From contig JAFOLW010000048.1 in NCBI GenBank assembly GCA_017419165.1, positions 1 to 64,000 on the forward strand: a stretch of DNA of 64,000 nucleotides, in the 5' to 3' direction. The notes under the pieces are model-generated. The model was not told where the DNA came from. It saw only the letters and a list, made by a program, of their open reading frames with translations, and did not search any database. Positions 8,960 through 17,079 of the stretch are shown piece by piece (position 1 is the stretch's first letter; each line of letters starts with the position of its first letter). Origin of the DNA: Erysipelotrichaceae bacterium. GTDB taxonomy: Bacteria > Bacillota_I > Bacilli_A > Erysipelotrichales > Erysipelotrichaceae. The position numbers and the translations under genes are program-made.

Positions 8960-9801
8960 TGATGGATACAAGATTGAAAAAAGAATTCACGAAGGTCTGT
9001 TCGGACGGCTATGCCTTAGGCTGGCATGAGAGGAACGGCGGCAATCTTTCCTACCGCATGAAAGAGGAAGAGGTCGAAGAGATCAGAGATCTGCTCAATG
9101 AAGGCGCGGAATGGAGAGATATCGGTACGGCCGTACCTTATCTGGCAGGCGAATATTTCATGGTCACCGGTTCGGGCAAGTATTTCCGCAATGTCGAACT
9201 GGATTTTGAGGACAACGTCGCGGTCATCCATTTGAACGAAGACGGCACGAAGTACAAGATCGTCTACGGTCTGGTCAACGGCGGCAGACCGACATCGGAA
9301 CTGCCGACCCATCTGATGAATCTGGAAGTCCTGAAGAAAAGAGACGAGGGACTGCGCGTCGTCTATCACGCCCATCCGGCCAACACGGTCGCTCTGACGT
9401 TCGTCCTTCCTTACGATGAAGAAGTCTTCACCAGAGAGATCTGGGAGATGGAGACCGAGTGCCCGATCGTCTTCCCGAAGGGGATAGGCCTGGTCGAGTG
9501 GATGGTCCCGGGCGGCAGAGACATTGCCGTCAGGACCTGCAAGATCATGGAGACGCAGGATGTGGCCGTCTGGTTCCACCACGGCATCTTCGTGACCGGT
9601 CACGATTTCGATGAAGCCTTCGGTCTCATGCATACGGTGGAGAAGGCCGCCGAGATGCTGGTGAAGGTACTGTCGATGTCCGACCGCAAGGTCAATACGA
9701 TCACTCCGGAGGGTTTCCGTCAGATCGCTAAAGATTTCAAGGTCGATATCGACGAACGTTTCCTTTACGAAAAGAGATCGGATAAAATAGGAGAACGCTG
9801 A
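8959..9801 (+). CDS. rhaD: Rhamnulose-1-phosphate aldolase
   Basis: 280 residues, class II aldolase family. It splits L-rhamnulose-1-phosphate into dihydroxyacetone phosphate and L-lactaldehyde. The zinc site is seen in VVYHAHPANT, with the third His in the later VWFHHGIFV. The N-terminal WHERNGGNLSYR binds the phosphate region. The first ATG overlaps the rhaA stop by one base; a second ATG at 8962 has a better distance to the AGAGG ribosome site, so the protein may start one residue later. rhaD lies before the kinase here, the reverse of its pathway position. Confidence 0.96.
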   Translation: MMDTRLKKEFTKVCSDGYALGWHERNGGNLSYRMKEEEVEEIRDLLNEGAEWRDIGTAVPYLAGEYFMVTGSGKYFRNVELDFEDNVAVIHLNEDGTKYKIVYGLVNGGRPTSELPTHLMNLEVLKKRDEGLRVVYHAHPANTVALTFVLPYDEEVFTREIWEMETECPIVFPKGIGLVEWMVPGGRDIAVRTCKIMETQDVAVWFHHGIFVTGHDFDEAFGLMHTVEKAAEMLVKVLSMSDRKVNTITPEGFRQIAKDFKVDIDERFLYEKRSDKIGER

Positions 9802-11066
9802 TGGATCACTATCTGGCGATCGACATCGGCGCTTCTTCCGGCAGACACATCGTCGGATGGCTGGAAGACGGCGTCCTGCAGACCAAAGAAGTCTACCGTT
9901 TCGATAACGGTGTCAGGGAAAGCGGCGGCCATCTGGTCTGGGATATCGAACATCTCGAGTCCAAGGTCAGAAAAGGGATCGATATCGCCATGTCCGAGTT
10001 CGATCTCAAGTCACTGTCCATCGATACCTGGGGCGTGGATTATGTCCTGCTGGATCATGATGCTGCGATCCTTCCGGTCTATGCCTACCGCGATCACCGT
10101 ACGGAAGAGGTCATCGATGAGGTCCATTCCCTGATCCCGTTTGAAGAGCTATATGAACATACCGGCTGTCAGTTTCAGCCGTTCAATTCGATCTACCAGC
10201 TCTATGACGACAAGAAAAGAGGAAGGCTGGATCACGCGACCGACTTTCTGATGATCCCGGAGTATCTGATGTACCGGCTGACCGGCGCCAAAAAGAACGA
10301 ATTCACCAACGCGACGACCATGGGTCTGATCGATCATGAGACGCTGGATTATGACAAAGACCTCATTTCAAGACTCGGCTTTCCTGAGCATCTGTTCAAG
10401 AAGCTGTATCAGCCGGGAGAAGTGCTCGGCGAATACAAAGGGGTCAAGGTGGTCCTCTGTGCGACGCACGATACCGCCTCGGCGGTGGAAGGCATCCCGA
10501 TGGAAGGAAGCGAGCTTTACATCTCTTCCGGGACCTGGTCTCTTCTGGGCGTCAAGACGCGAAGACCGATCACCGATCAAGGGTCCATGAAGGCCAACTA
10601 TTCCAATGAAGGCGGCATCGGCTACAACCGTTACCAGAAGAACATCATGGGCATGTGGATCGTCAATGAACTGCAGAGAACGCTGTGTCCGCAGACCGAC
10701 ATCCGGCAGATCGTCGTGAAGGCGGAAGAGAGTGCTTATGAGGAAGTCCTCGATGCCAACGATCCGTCGCTGCTGTCGCCGGACAACATGAAGGACGCCT
10801 TCGATGCCTTGCTGGAAAACAAGCCGGAAGACACCTACGATTATTTCCGCTGTGCCTACAAGTCGCTGGCTCTGTCATATAAAAAAGCCATCGAAGAGCT
10901 TGAAGGCAATACCGAAACGAAATATGAGAAACTGTATATCGTCGGCGGCGGGGCAAAGAACAACTTCTTAAATAAGCTCACGGAAGAAGCCACCGGCAAG
11001 AAGGTCATCGCCTTGCCGATCGAGGCAACGGCCTTGGGCAATCTGAAGGTACAGATGAGTATTTGA
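9801..11066 (+). CDS. rhaB: Rhamnulokinase, C-terminally short
   Basis: 421 residues. FGGY kinase that phosphorylates L-rhamnulose. Seen: LAIDIGASSGRHIVGWL at the start, SIDTWGVDYVLLD, CATHDTASAVEG, ISSGTWSLLGVK, and the late adenosine-site motif YIVGGGAKNNFLNKL. Known rhamnulokinases run to about 470-490 residues; this one stops directly after EATALGNLKVQMSI, where homologues continue with a further helix and a C-terminal tail. A terminator begins 5 bases after the stop. The other two frames give no continuation, so this is not a simple frameshift. Active-site parts are present, so it may still work. Its start overlaps the rhaD stop by one base. Confidence 0.9.
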   Translation: MDHYLAIDIGASSGRHIVGWLEDGVLQTKEVYRFDNGVRESGGHLVWDIEHLESKVRKGIDIAMSEFDLKSLSIDTWGVDYVLLDHDAAILPVYAYRDHRTEEVIDEVHSLIPFEELYEHTGCQFQPFNSIYQLYDDKKRGRLDHATDFLMIPEYLMYRLTGAKKNEFTNATTMGLIDHETLDYDKDLISRLGFPEHLFKKLYQPGEVLGEYKGVKVVLCATHDTASAVEGIPMEGSELYISSGTWSLLGVKTRRPITDQGSMKANYSNEGGIGYNRYQKNIMGMWIVNELQRTLCPQTDIRQIVVKAEESAYEEVLDANDPSLLSPDNMKDAFDALLENKPEDTYDYFRCAYKSLALSYKKAIEELEGNTETKYEKLYIVGGGAKNNFLNKLTEEATGKKVIALPIEATALGNLKVQMSI

Positions 11067-11071
11067 TCTGA

Positions 11072-11102
11072 ACGCCGTCCGGCAAAAGGGACGGCGTTTT
11101 TG
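11072..11102 (+). terminator. Terminator of the rhaADB operon
   Basis: Perfect 9-bp stem ACGCCGTCC (11072-11080) / GGACGGCGT (11089-11097) followed by T residues. The rest of the gap to 11279 has no gene but contains the MFS promoter. Confidence 0.92.
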
Positions 11103-11234
11103 TCTTTCCGGGTGAGAAGGAAAACGATCCGTCTTTTCAGACAGCATCGGCATCCATCGGTCAAAACGGCCGAAAAAGCCGATGAAAAACGGTAAAAATA
11201 AGAATATCAGCGTGTTTTCCGCAAAGAGAGAAAC

Positions 11235-11240
11235 TATAAT
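11235..11240 (+). promoter_or_regulatory. -10 box of the MFS permease gene
   Basis: TATAAT about 40 bases before the ATG at 11280. No good -35 hexamer is present at 16-18 bases upstream. The ribosome site is weak (AGAAAAG). Confidence 0.5.
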
Positions 11241-11279
11241 ATAGATCGTGCCTGATGCATATAGAAAAGAAAACGTCCT

Positions 11280-12476
11280 ATGAAAGAAAACAAGATCCAT
11301 TATGCCTGGGTCATCATGATCTGCTGCTTCCTGTTACAGGCGGCGACGACCGGCATCTACAATAACTGCGTGTCTCTGTATACGCCGCAGATCCTTGCGG
11401 AATTCGGTTTTTCCAACGGTGCTTTTGCGCTGTGCATGACGATACGCAGCTTCATCTCTTCGTTCAGTCTGATCCTGGTATCGAGAGTCTTCTCGCAGAA
11501 GACCTACAAGAAGATCTATGTCGTCTGCGCAGCCTTGTGTTCGCTGATCTTCGTGTCGCAGATCTATTACACGAGATTATGGCAATGGTACCTGGAAAAT
11601 GCCTTACTGGGATTTTTCCTGGGTTTCATTCTGACCGTGCCTTTGATCACGATGATACAGAACTGGTTCAGGGATTCTTCCGGCCTGGCACTGGGCGTGG
11701 CGATGGCGGCTTCCGGTCTCTGCGGCGTGGTAGTCAATCCGTTAAGCTCCTATATGATCGCCAACTACGGCTGGCGCAGCGGCATCGTCATGTTGGGCGT
11801 CCTGTGTTTCGTTCTGATCGCACCGACGGTACTGTTCTTTGCCGGGTGGACACCGGAAGAAAAAGGGATGAAGCCTTACGAATCTTCCAAGAAGAAAGAA
11901 GCTGCCGAAGAAAAAGAAAAACTCAGCGATTCAAAGTCACTGATCAATGAGACGATCGTCCTGATCACGATCATCTACTGCATCACGCAGTACACGTATT
12001 CGATCTCGGTCTTCATCGATTCGTTGGGTTACGATGTGTTTTTTGCGGCAACGGTCACCAGTTTCATCATGATGGGCAATCTGCTGGGCAAGGTCTTGCT
12101 GGGATCTCTGGTCGACCGTTACGGCGGTTTCAAAGTGACCAACATCACGACCGCACTGATCGGTCTGTCCTTCCTGTTTTTTGCCCTGACCAGGTCAAAA
12201 ATTTTACTGATCCTGGGAGGTCTCTTTTACGGGATGTCGATGTCTCTGGCTTCCTTATTGCCCGGCGTTCTGGCGAAGGAGTGTTTCTATCCGGATCTGC
12301 GCGGTGCGGTCATGTCAAAGACGACGTCGCTGGCGACGCTGACCGCTGCCTTGTTTTATCTGCTGGTCTCGTATTCCTATGACGTCTTCGGCAGTTTCAA
12401 AGTCAGTTTCTTTCTGGCAGCCCTCATGTGCATCGTTACGGTCATATTATCAAGGAAGATCGAGAAGCAGATCTGA
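11280..12476 (+). CDS. Major facilitator superfamily permease
   Basis: 398 residues with 12 predicted membrane segments in two halves joined by a charged loop rich in Lys and Glu (SSKKKEAAEEKEKLSDSK) near residue 210. The start HYAWVIMICCFLLQAAT and the ENALLGFFLGFILTVPLI segment resemble the OFA/monocarboxylate porter group, which moves carboxylates such as oxalate or formate; sugar acids are also possible. Its place after the rhamnose operon suggests, but does not show, a link to sugar or lactaldehyde products. It is a single-gene unit closed by a hairpin terminator. Confidence 0.85.
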   Translation: MKENKIHYAWVIMICCFLLQAATTGIYNNCVSLYTPQILAEFGFSNGAFALCMTIRSFISSFSLILVSRVFSQKTYKKIYVVCAALCSLIFVSQIYYTRLWQWYLENALLGFFLGFILTVPLITMIQNWFRDSSGLALGVAMAASGLCGVVVNPLSSYMIANYGWRSGIVMLGVLCFVLIAPTVLFFAGWTPEEKGMKPYESSKKKEAAEEKEKLSDSKSLINETIVLITIIYCITQYTYSISVFIDSLGYDVFFAATVTSFIMMGNLLGKVLLGSLVDRYGGFKVTNITTALIGLSFLFFALTRSKILLILGGLFYGMSMSLASLLPGVLAKECFYPDLRGAVMSKTTSLATLTAALFYLLVSYSYDVFGSFKVSFFLAALMCIVTVILSRKIEKQI

Positions 12477-12504
12477 GGATCATCAATAAATATAGTTGTT
12501 TGGG

Positions 12505-12533
12505 AATGTAAGTTGAAAAAACTTACATTTTTT
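12505..12533 (+). terminator. Terminator of the MFS gene
   Basis: Ten-base arms AATGTAAGTT (12505-12514) and AACTTACATT (12520-12529) with a short GAAAA loop, then a T run. Confidence 0.9.
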
Positions 12534-12577
12534 ATGTAAATACTTTGCTAAATCGTTGCTAAGTTTCATTGAAAGAA

Positions 12578-12606
12578 TTGACATAAGTGAATGTTCATTC
12601 AATAAT
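12578..12606 (+). promoter_or_regulatory. tetR promoter with embedded palindromic operator
   Basis: TTGACA (12578-12583), a 17-base spacer and AATAAT (12601-12606) make a strong sigma-A promoter. Within the spacer and touching the -10 box is the perfect palindrome TGAATG-TT-CATTCA (12588-12601), the form of operator many TetR repressors use. Repressor bound there would block polymerase, so autoregulation is likely. Confidence 0.75.
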
Positions 12607-12623
12607 GAAATCGAGGTATTTTT

Positions 12624-13184
12624 ATGAGGACCAGAGACTACGATAAACAGGAGCGGATCAAGGAAGCGATGATCGATCTGATCCTGAAAGAAGGGATCAA
12701 CGGAGCATCGGTCGCCAAGATCGCCAAGAAGGCGAATGTTTCGCCGGCAACGATCTACGTCTATTACGAAAACAAGGACGAGATGCTTTCGGAAGTCTTC
12801 AATGAGTGTGCACACCGTTCCTATTCCTATATACAGGAATGCATCGACCCGAAGATGAGCGGGAAGATGTTCATCGAAGCTTTGATCCGCAGTGCCTATG
12901 AATTTGCGCTGAAGAACGAGGAGATCTTCTCGTTCGTCGAACAGTGTTCCTCCTGTCCGACGCTTTCGGAAAGCGTGAGTCATTCCGACTATTCCAAATA
13001 TGTCTTCGATCTCATCCACGAGTATCAGAGAAAAAAGATCCTGAAGACGTATTCCGACACCAATGTGGCTGCCGTGCTGTTTGCGCCGGTGAAGTTCATG
13101 GCGATGAACCGTACGGCTTACAAGGACACGGAGGAAGGCCTTGCTGAACTTATTTCAATGATGCAGGATCTCCTGCTATATTGA
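12624..13184 (+). CDS. TetR family transcriptional regulator
   Basis: 186 residues. The N-terminal 60 residues are a TetR helix-turn-helix domain (IKEAMIDLILKEGINGASVAKI, then ANVSPATIYVYYENKDEML). The C-terminal ligand domain is not specific enough to name an inducer. It probably represses its own promoter through the palindrome at 12588-12601. spx follows 37 bases downstream and lon after that, with no terminator seen between them, so it may also set their level. This is an inference from layout. Confidence 0.92.
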   Translation: MRTRDYDKQERIKEAMIDLILKEGINGASVAKIAKKANVSPATIYVYYENKDEMLSEVFNECAHRSYSYIQECIDPKMSGKMFIEALIRSAYEFALKNEEIFSFVEQCSSCPTLSESVSHSDYSKYVFDLIHEYQRKKILKTYSDTNVAAVLFAPVKFMAMNRTAYKDTEEGLAELISMMQDLLLY

Positions 13185-13221
13185 TCAGATTTTGTTATTC
13201 ATTTATTTCGGAGGTGCATAT

Positions 13222-13596
13222 ATGATCGTGATCTACACATCGGAAGGCTGTTCATCCTGCCGCAAGGCGAAGCAGTATATGAAGGACAACAACCTGGAAT
13301 TCATTGAAAAAAACATAAACAAAGACTGTCTCAACGAAGAGGAAGTCGCTTATCTGCTGAAGCGGACCGAAAACGGTTCGGAGGATCTGATCTCGACCAG
13401 ATCGAGGATCATCAAAGAGGGCGGCATCGACATCGAGGACATGAGCACGTCGGATCTTGTGAAGTTCATCAAGGACAATCCGACGGTCTTGAAGCGGCCG
13501 ATCATCATCGACAGTTATGAGATGCAGACCGGTTACGATGAGGAACAGATCTCCGTTTTCAAGAGGAACGGTCTGAAGAAACTCAGTTTCGCATAA
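13222..13596 (+). CDS. spx: Spx/ArsC family regulator
   Basis: 124 residues, thioredoxin-like fold. It begins MIVIYTSEGCSSCRKAK with the redox pair Cys10 and Cys13 (CxxC), which marks Spx rather than ArsC or MgsR with altered spacing. The mid part has the usual RTENGSEDLISTRS region and the end PIIIDSYEMQTGYDEEQI. Spx proteins bind the RNA polymerase alpha subunit and switch on thiol-stress genes. The ATG at 13222 has GGAGGTG 6 bases upstream; the in-frame ATG at 13192 has no ribosome site. It sits directly before lon; regulated proteolysis controls Spx in Bacillus (through ClpXP), so the linkage is suggestive. Confidence 0.93.
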   Translation: MIVIYTSEGCSSCRKAKQYMKDNNLEFIEKNINKDCLNEEEVAYLLKRTENGSEDLISTRSRIIKEGGIDIEDMSTSDLVKFIKDNPTVLKRPIIIDSYEMQTGYDEEQISVFKRNGLKKLSFA

Positions 13597-13620
13597 TAAG
13601 GAGTTTTAAATACATAAGAA

Positions 13621-15906
13621 ATGTTAGTCATACCAGTATATAATATGCTTCTGCTTCCCGAAGCACATCTTTATTTTCAGCTCGAAGAGCTGCGGAAGAT
13701 CTCCGGAAGCAAGACCATCGCCCTGAATGAGAAGGCGATCGTCATCCTGGCAAAGGAGAAGCTCGATCTCAAATCCCTGAGTGAAGAAAGTTTTTATCCG
13801 ATCGGCGTCGTCGGTTATATCTCCGACATCCGTGAGGGCTTCGTCACCGTCTCTTTACAGTACCGCATCAACCTGGAGAATGTCTTCATCAATCCGGATC
13901 ACACGATCAAACTGTCCATTTCCAGAAGGAATGAGATCGAGGATCTTGATGAGGGCGAAAAACGGGAAAAACTGAAAGACCTGATCGCCGAGATGAAGAA
14001 GTATGCTTCCGGTTTCGACTGGGGCAAGGCGGCCGACGCCTACATCGGTCAGGTCGATTCGATCAACATGGCCATCTGCATGATGGCACCCTGGCTCAAG
14101 CTCAACAACGAGGAACGTTATGAGCTTCTGAAGGAGGATTCCGTCGCAAAGCGGACACAGATGATCGAAAAGATCATGTATGAGTTTTTGGAAGTCGGCA
14201 GGATCACCAACGAAGCCACCACTTCCCAGCAGAAAGAGTACCAGCAGATGTACCGTGAACAGGCGATCAAGCGCCAGATGGAACACCTGCAGAAGGAACT
14301 CGATGACATGCATCCGGAGAACGTTTCGGATGTGCAGAAATTCGAAAAGAAGATCGCCGAGTCCGGCATGAACGACACGGCGCGCAAGGAAGCGGAGAAA
14401 GTCCTCAACCGTCTGCGCCAGGAAGGTCAGCAGTCGGTAGAGTCCGGTATCCTTTATGATTATCTGGATTTCGTGACTTCGCTGTCCTGGAAGAAAGAAG
14501 AACCGAGGAACATCGACCTCAACAAAGCCAGAGCGATCCTGGATGAAGACCACTACGGTCTCGACAAGGTCAAGGACAGAGTCATCCAGCAGATCGCCGT
14601 GATGAACCTCAAGAAGCAGCAGTCCGGTTCGATCCTGCTGTTCGTCGGTGCACCGGGTACCGGCAAGACCTCGATCGGCCGGTCGATCGCCAGAGCCTTG
14701 GGCAGGGAATATGTCCGCGTGTCTTTGGGCGGTGTCCACGATGAGTCGGATATCCGCGGTCACCGACGGACTTACATCGGCGCGATGCCCGGACGCATCA
14801 TGGACGGCATCCAGAAGTCCGGTGTTTCCAATCCGGTCATGGTACTTGATGAAGTGGACAAGCTTTCCGCTTCCTATAACGGATCGCCGGCTTCCGCCTT
14901 GCTGGAAGTCCTGGATCCCGAACAGAACAACACGTTCACCGATCACTACATGAACGTTCCTTACGATCTGTCGGATGTCTTGTTCATCTGCACAGCCAAT
15001 TCCGTCGATACGATCCCCGAGCCGCTGCTGAACCGCATGGAAGTCATACAGTTCAACGGCTATACGCCGATCGAGAAGAAACAGATCGCTTTGAAGCATC
15101 TGGTGCCGAAGTCCATGGAGACCATGGGCATCAGGGAAGATCAGCTCATCTTTACGGAAGAAGGCATCGAGACTTTGATCGATGAATATACCGGAGAAGC
15201 CGGTGTGCGCGGTCTGCGCAAACAGATCGATACCTTGTGCAGGATGATGGCGGTCGATGTCGCCAAGGATCCGGATATCGTCTATACGGTCGACAGGGAA
15301 AAGGTCCGCGAACTTTTGTCCGGTCATCCGATCCTGCGCAGTCAGGTGCTGAACGACGTCCGTCCGGGCGTCGTGACCGGTCTTGCCTGGACGCCGGCCG
15401 GCGGGGAGATCCTGTATATCGAGACCCTGCTGACAAAGGGAAAGGGCGAATTGATCATCACCGGACAGCTGGGCGATGTCATGAAGGAATCGGCTCTGAT
15501 CGCGCTGTCTTTGGTCAAGGAGCTTTTCCCGGAAGAATGCGGGAAGCTCAAGGACCATGACCTGCATATCCACGTGCCTTCCGGTGCCGTCCCGAAAGAC
15601 GGTCCTTCCGCCGGTATCACATTGACGACCGCCCTGGCATCGTTGTTCAGCGGAAAGAAGGTCGATCCGCAGATCGCGATGACCGGTGAAGTGGCCTTAA
15701 GAGGGACGGTCGAACCGATTGGCGGTCTCAACGAGAAACTGATGGCTGCCCAAAGAGCCGGCGTGAAGAAGGTCTTCATCCCCAACGGCAACGTCAATGA
15801 TCTCAAAGACGTGGCAAAAGAGGTGAAGGAAAAACTGCAGATCGTTGCCGTCGGAAACGTCAGCGACGTGCTGAAAGAAACCGGGATCATTCAAACAGCG
15901 GATTAA
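13621..15906 (+). CDS. lon: ATP-dependent protease Lon
   Basis: 761 residues, LonA type. Domains: N-terminal substrate domain (1 to about 190), coiled-coil linker rich in Gln and Glu (about 200-280), AAA+ module with Walker A GAPGTGKT at 343-350 and Walker B VMVLDEVDKL, and the C-terminal protease with the Ser663 (KDGPSAG) and Lys706 (GGLNEK) dyad, spaced 43 residues as in E. coli Lon. It degrades misfolded and regulatory proteins in the cytoplasm. AAGGAG lies about 17 bases before the ATG, an unusually long distance, so translation initiation may be weak. The TATA-like stretch ending the spx gap is not a clear promoter, so co-transcription with spx is likely. Confidence 0.98.
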   Translation: MLVIPVYNMLLLPEAHLYFQLEELRKISGSKTIALNEKAIVILAKEKLDLKSLSEESFYPIGVVGYISDIREGFVTVSLQYRINLENVFINPDHTIKLSISRRNEIEDLDEGEKREKLKDLIAEMKKYASGFDWGKAADAYIGQVDSINMAICMMAPWLKLNNEERYELLKEDSVAKRTQMIEKIMYEFLEVGRITNEATTSQQKEYQQMYREQAIKRQMEHLQKELDDMHPENVSDVQKFEKKIAESGMNDTARKEAEKVLNRLRQEGQQSVESGILYDYLDFVTSLSWKKEEPRNIDLNKARAILDEDHYGLDKVKDRVIQQIAVMNLKKQQSGSILLFVGAPGTGKTSIGRSIARALGREYVRVSLGGVHDESDIRGHRRTYIGAMPGRIMDGIQKSGVSNPVMVLDEVDKLSASYNGSPASALLEVLDPEQNNTFTDHYMNVPYDLSDVLFICTANSVDTIPEPLLNRMEVIQFNGYTPIEKKQIALKHLVPKSMETMGIREDQLIFTEEGIETLIDEYTGEAGVRGLRKQIDTLCRMMAVDVAKDPDIVYTVDREKVRELLSGHPILRSQVLNDVRPGVVTGLAWTPAGGEILYIETLLTKGKGELIITGQLGDVMKESALIALSLVKELFPEECGKLKDHDLHIHVPSGAVPKDGPSAGITLTTALASLFSGKKVDPQIAMTGEVALRGTVEPIGGLNEKLMAAQRAGVKKVFIPNGNVNDLKDVAKEVKEKLQIVAVGNVSDVLKETGIIQTAD

Positions 15907-15925
15907 GTTCCGCTGTTTTTGTTTT
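15894..15925 (+). terminator. Terminator of lon
   Basis: Nine-base arms AACAGCGGA (15894-15902) and TCCGCTGTT (15909-15917) followed by T-rich sequence. The stem overlaps the lon stop codon. Confidence 0.9.
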
Positions 15926-15984
15926 GCACTGCTTACGACGGAGCGGTTTTGTGAAATAATAATAGTAACTGTGGGAGGTGCAGC

Positions 15985-16638
15985 ATGGCGGCTTTTCAAG
16001 CGGAATGGTTATTGAGGGTCTTATGTTCGGTCCTGATCGGTTTTATGATCGGTCACGAGCGTCACAGGCAGTCAAAGAGTGCCGGTATCCGTACGCACGC
16101 GATCGTGGCGATGGCCTCGTGTCTGGTGATGCTGGTATCAAAATATGCGTTTGCCGACTCGCTGAAAAACGATCCGGCCAGGCTTGCGGCATCGGTCGTT
16201 TCCGGCGTCGGTTTCCTGGGTGCCGGGATCATCTTCATGCAGAACGGTTCGACTCACGGACTGACGACGGCAGCCGGTGTCTGGGCGACGTCCGCCATCG
16301 GTCTGACCTTCGGTGCCGGTATGTATGAACTCGGTTTTTTCTGCGGGATCCTGATGTATCTGATCGCAACGCAGTTCCAGAGGGCATTCAGCTATACCCC
16401 GCCGTATTCCACGATATCCATCGTGATCAGAATGAACAAGGACGGTTCGCCCCGTCAGGTCAACGACATCCTGCTGAGGATGGGTTTCAATCACTCGGAA
16501 AACAGAGTCCTGCAAAGCGAGGAGGGCTGGGATATCGCGACGACGGTCAGCACCAACAAGGATCTGGTCCCTTCGGTATTCATCGAAGAGCTGAAAAAAG
16601 AAGAAAATGTCATCGATGTGATCTGCAAGAAGATGTGA
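15985..16638 (+). CDS. MgtC/SapB family membrane protein
   Basis: 217 residues. The first 130 residues carry four or five membrane helices with the MgtC signatures FMIGHERHRQSKSAGIRTHAIVAMAS and GVGFLGAGIIF, then GLTTAAGVWATSAIGLTFGAGMY. The last 75 residues form a small soluble ACT-like domain. Members are linked to magnesium stress, acid survival or ATPase control; the precise role is not known here. GGGAGGTG precedes the ATG. It is 22 bases before the exporter adaptor gene with no terminator, so it may share that transcript. Confidence 0.92.
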   Translation: MAAFQAEWLLRVLCSVLIGFMIGHERHRQSKSAGIRTHAIVAMASCLVMLVSKYAFADSLKNDPARLAASVVSGVGFLGAGIIFMQNGSTHGLTTAAGVWATSAIGLTFGAGMYELGFFCGILMYLIATQFQRAFSYTPPYSTISIVIRMNKDGSPRQVNDILLRMGFNHSENRVLQSEEGWDIATTVSTNKDLVPSVFIEELKKEENVIDVICKKM

Positions 16639-16660
16639 CCGGCAAATATGAGGAAAGACT

Positions 16661-17077
16661 ATGGAAAAATCGATTTTCAGAGAGAAAAAGATCGAAGAGC
16701 TCAATTCTCCCGATGAGCTGAACGAATATCTGAAGGTGACCTCGCCTTCGATCGGACTGATCATGGCGGCAGTCATCGTACTGCTGGCCGGGATGATCGT
16801 CTGGGCCTGTGTCGGTGAGATCTCGACCAAAGCCGATGCTTCGGCGCTGGTGCAGGGGAACGAAGTGATCGTCTACCTGACCGGAGAGCGGGCTTCTCTT
16901 TTGGACAAAGGCGATCTCATCGAGATCGAAGGTGAGACAGTGAAAGTCACCGAGACCAAGACCGATGAATACGGCCGTGCCGTCGGCAAGGCCGTTGTCA
17001 ATAATGTGAAAGAAGGAAGCTATGAAGTCAAGGTGATCGTCGAATCGATCCGGCCGATCAGCTTCCTGTTCCGGTGA
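16661..17077 (+). CDS. Short HlyD-like adaptor of the peptide exporter
   Basis: 138 residues. A cytoplasmic N-terminus (REKKIEELNSPDELNEYLKVTSPS) is followed by one membrane helix at about 32-54 and a small beta-rich extracellular part. The N-terminal segment is typical of the secretion proteins of NHLP/NHLM bacteriocin systems. Those adaptors usually carry a long coiled-coil and lipoyl-like region; here both are missing, so this is a mini-adaptor of about a third of usual HlyD length. GAGGAAAG precedes the ATG. The peptidase-ABC gene begins 2 bases after the stop. Function as an exporter partner is inferred from this tight linkage. Confidence 0.75.
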   Translation: MEKSIFREKKIEELNSPDELNEYLKVTSPSIGLIMAAVIVLLAGMIVWACVGEISTKADASALVQGNEVIVYLTGERASLLDKGDLIEIEGETVKVTETKTDEYGRAVGKAVVNNVKEGSYEVKVIVESIRPISFLFR

Positions 17078-17079
17078 TC

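Noticed and set aside
11040-11070. Frameshift as cause of the short rhaB
   Set aside because: The other two frames stop within a few codons and do not encode the expected end, so a deletion is more likely.
13855-15573. Long 572-residue reading frame opposite lon
   Set aside because: It lies wholly antisense to a clear Lon protease and has no ribosome site or known motif; its length comes from biased codon use.
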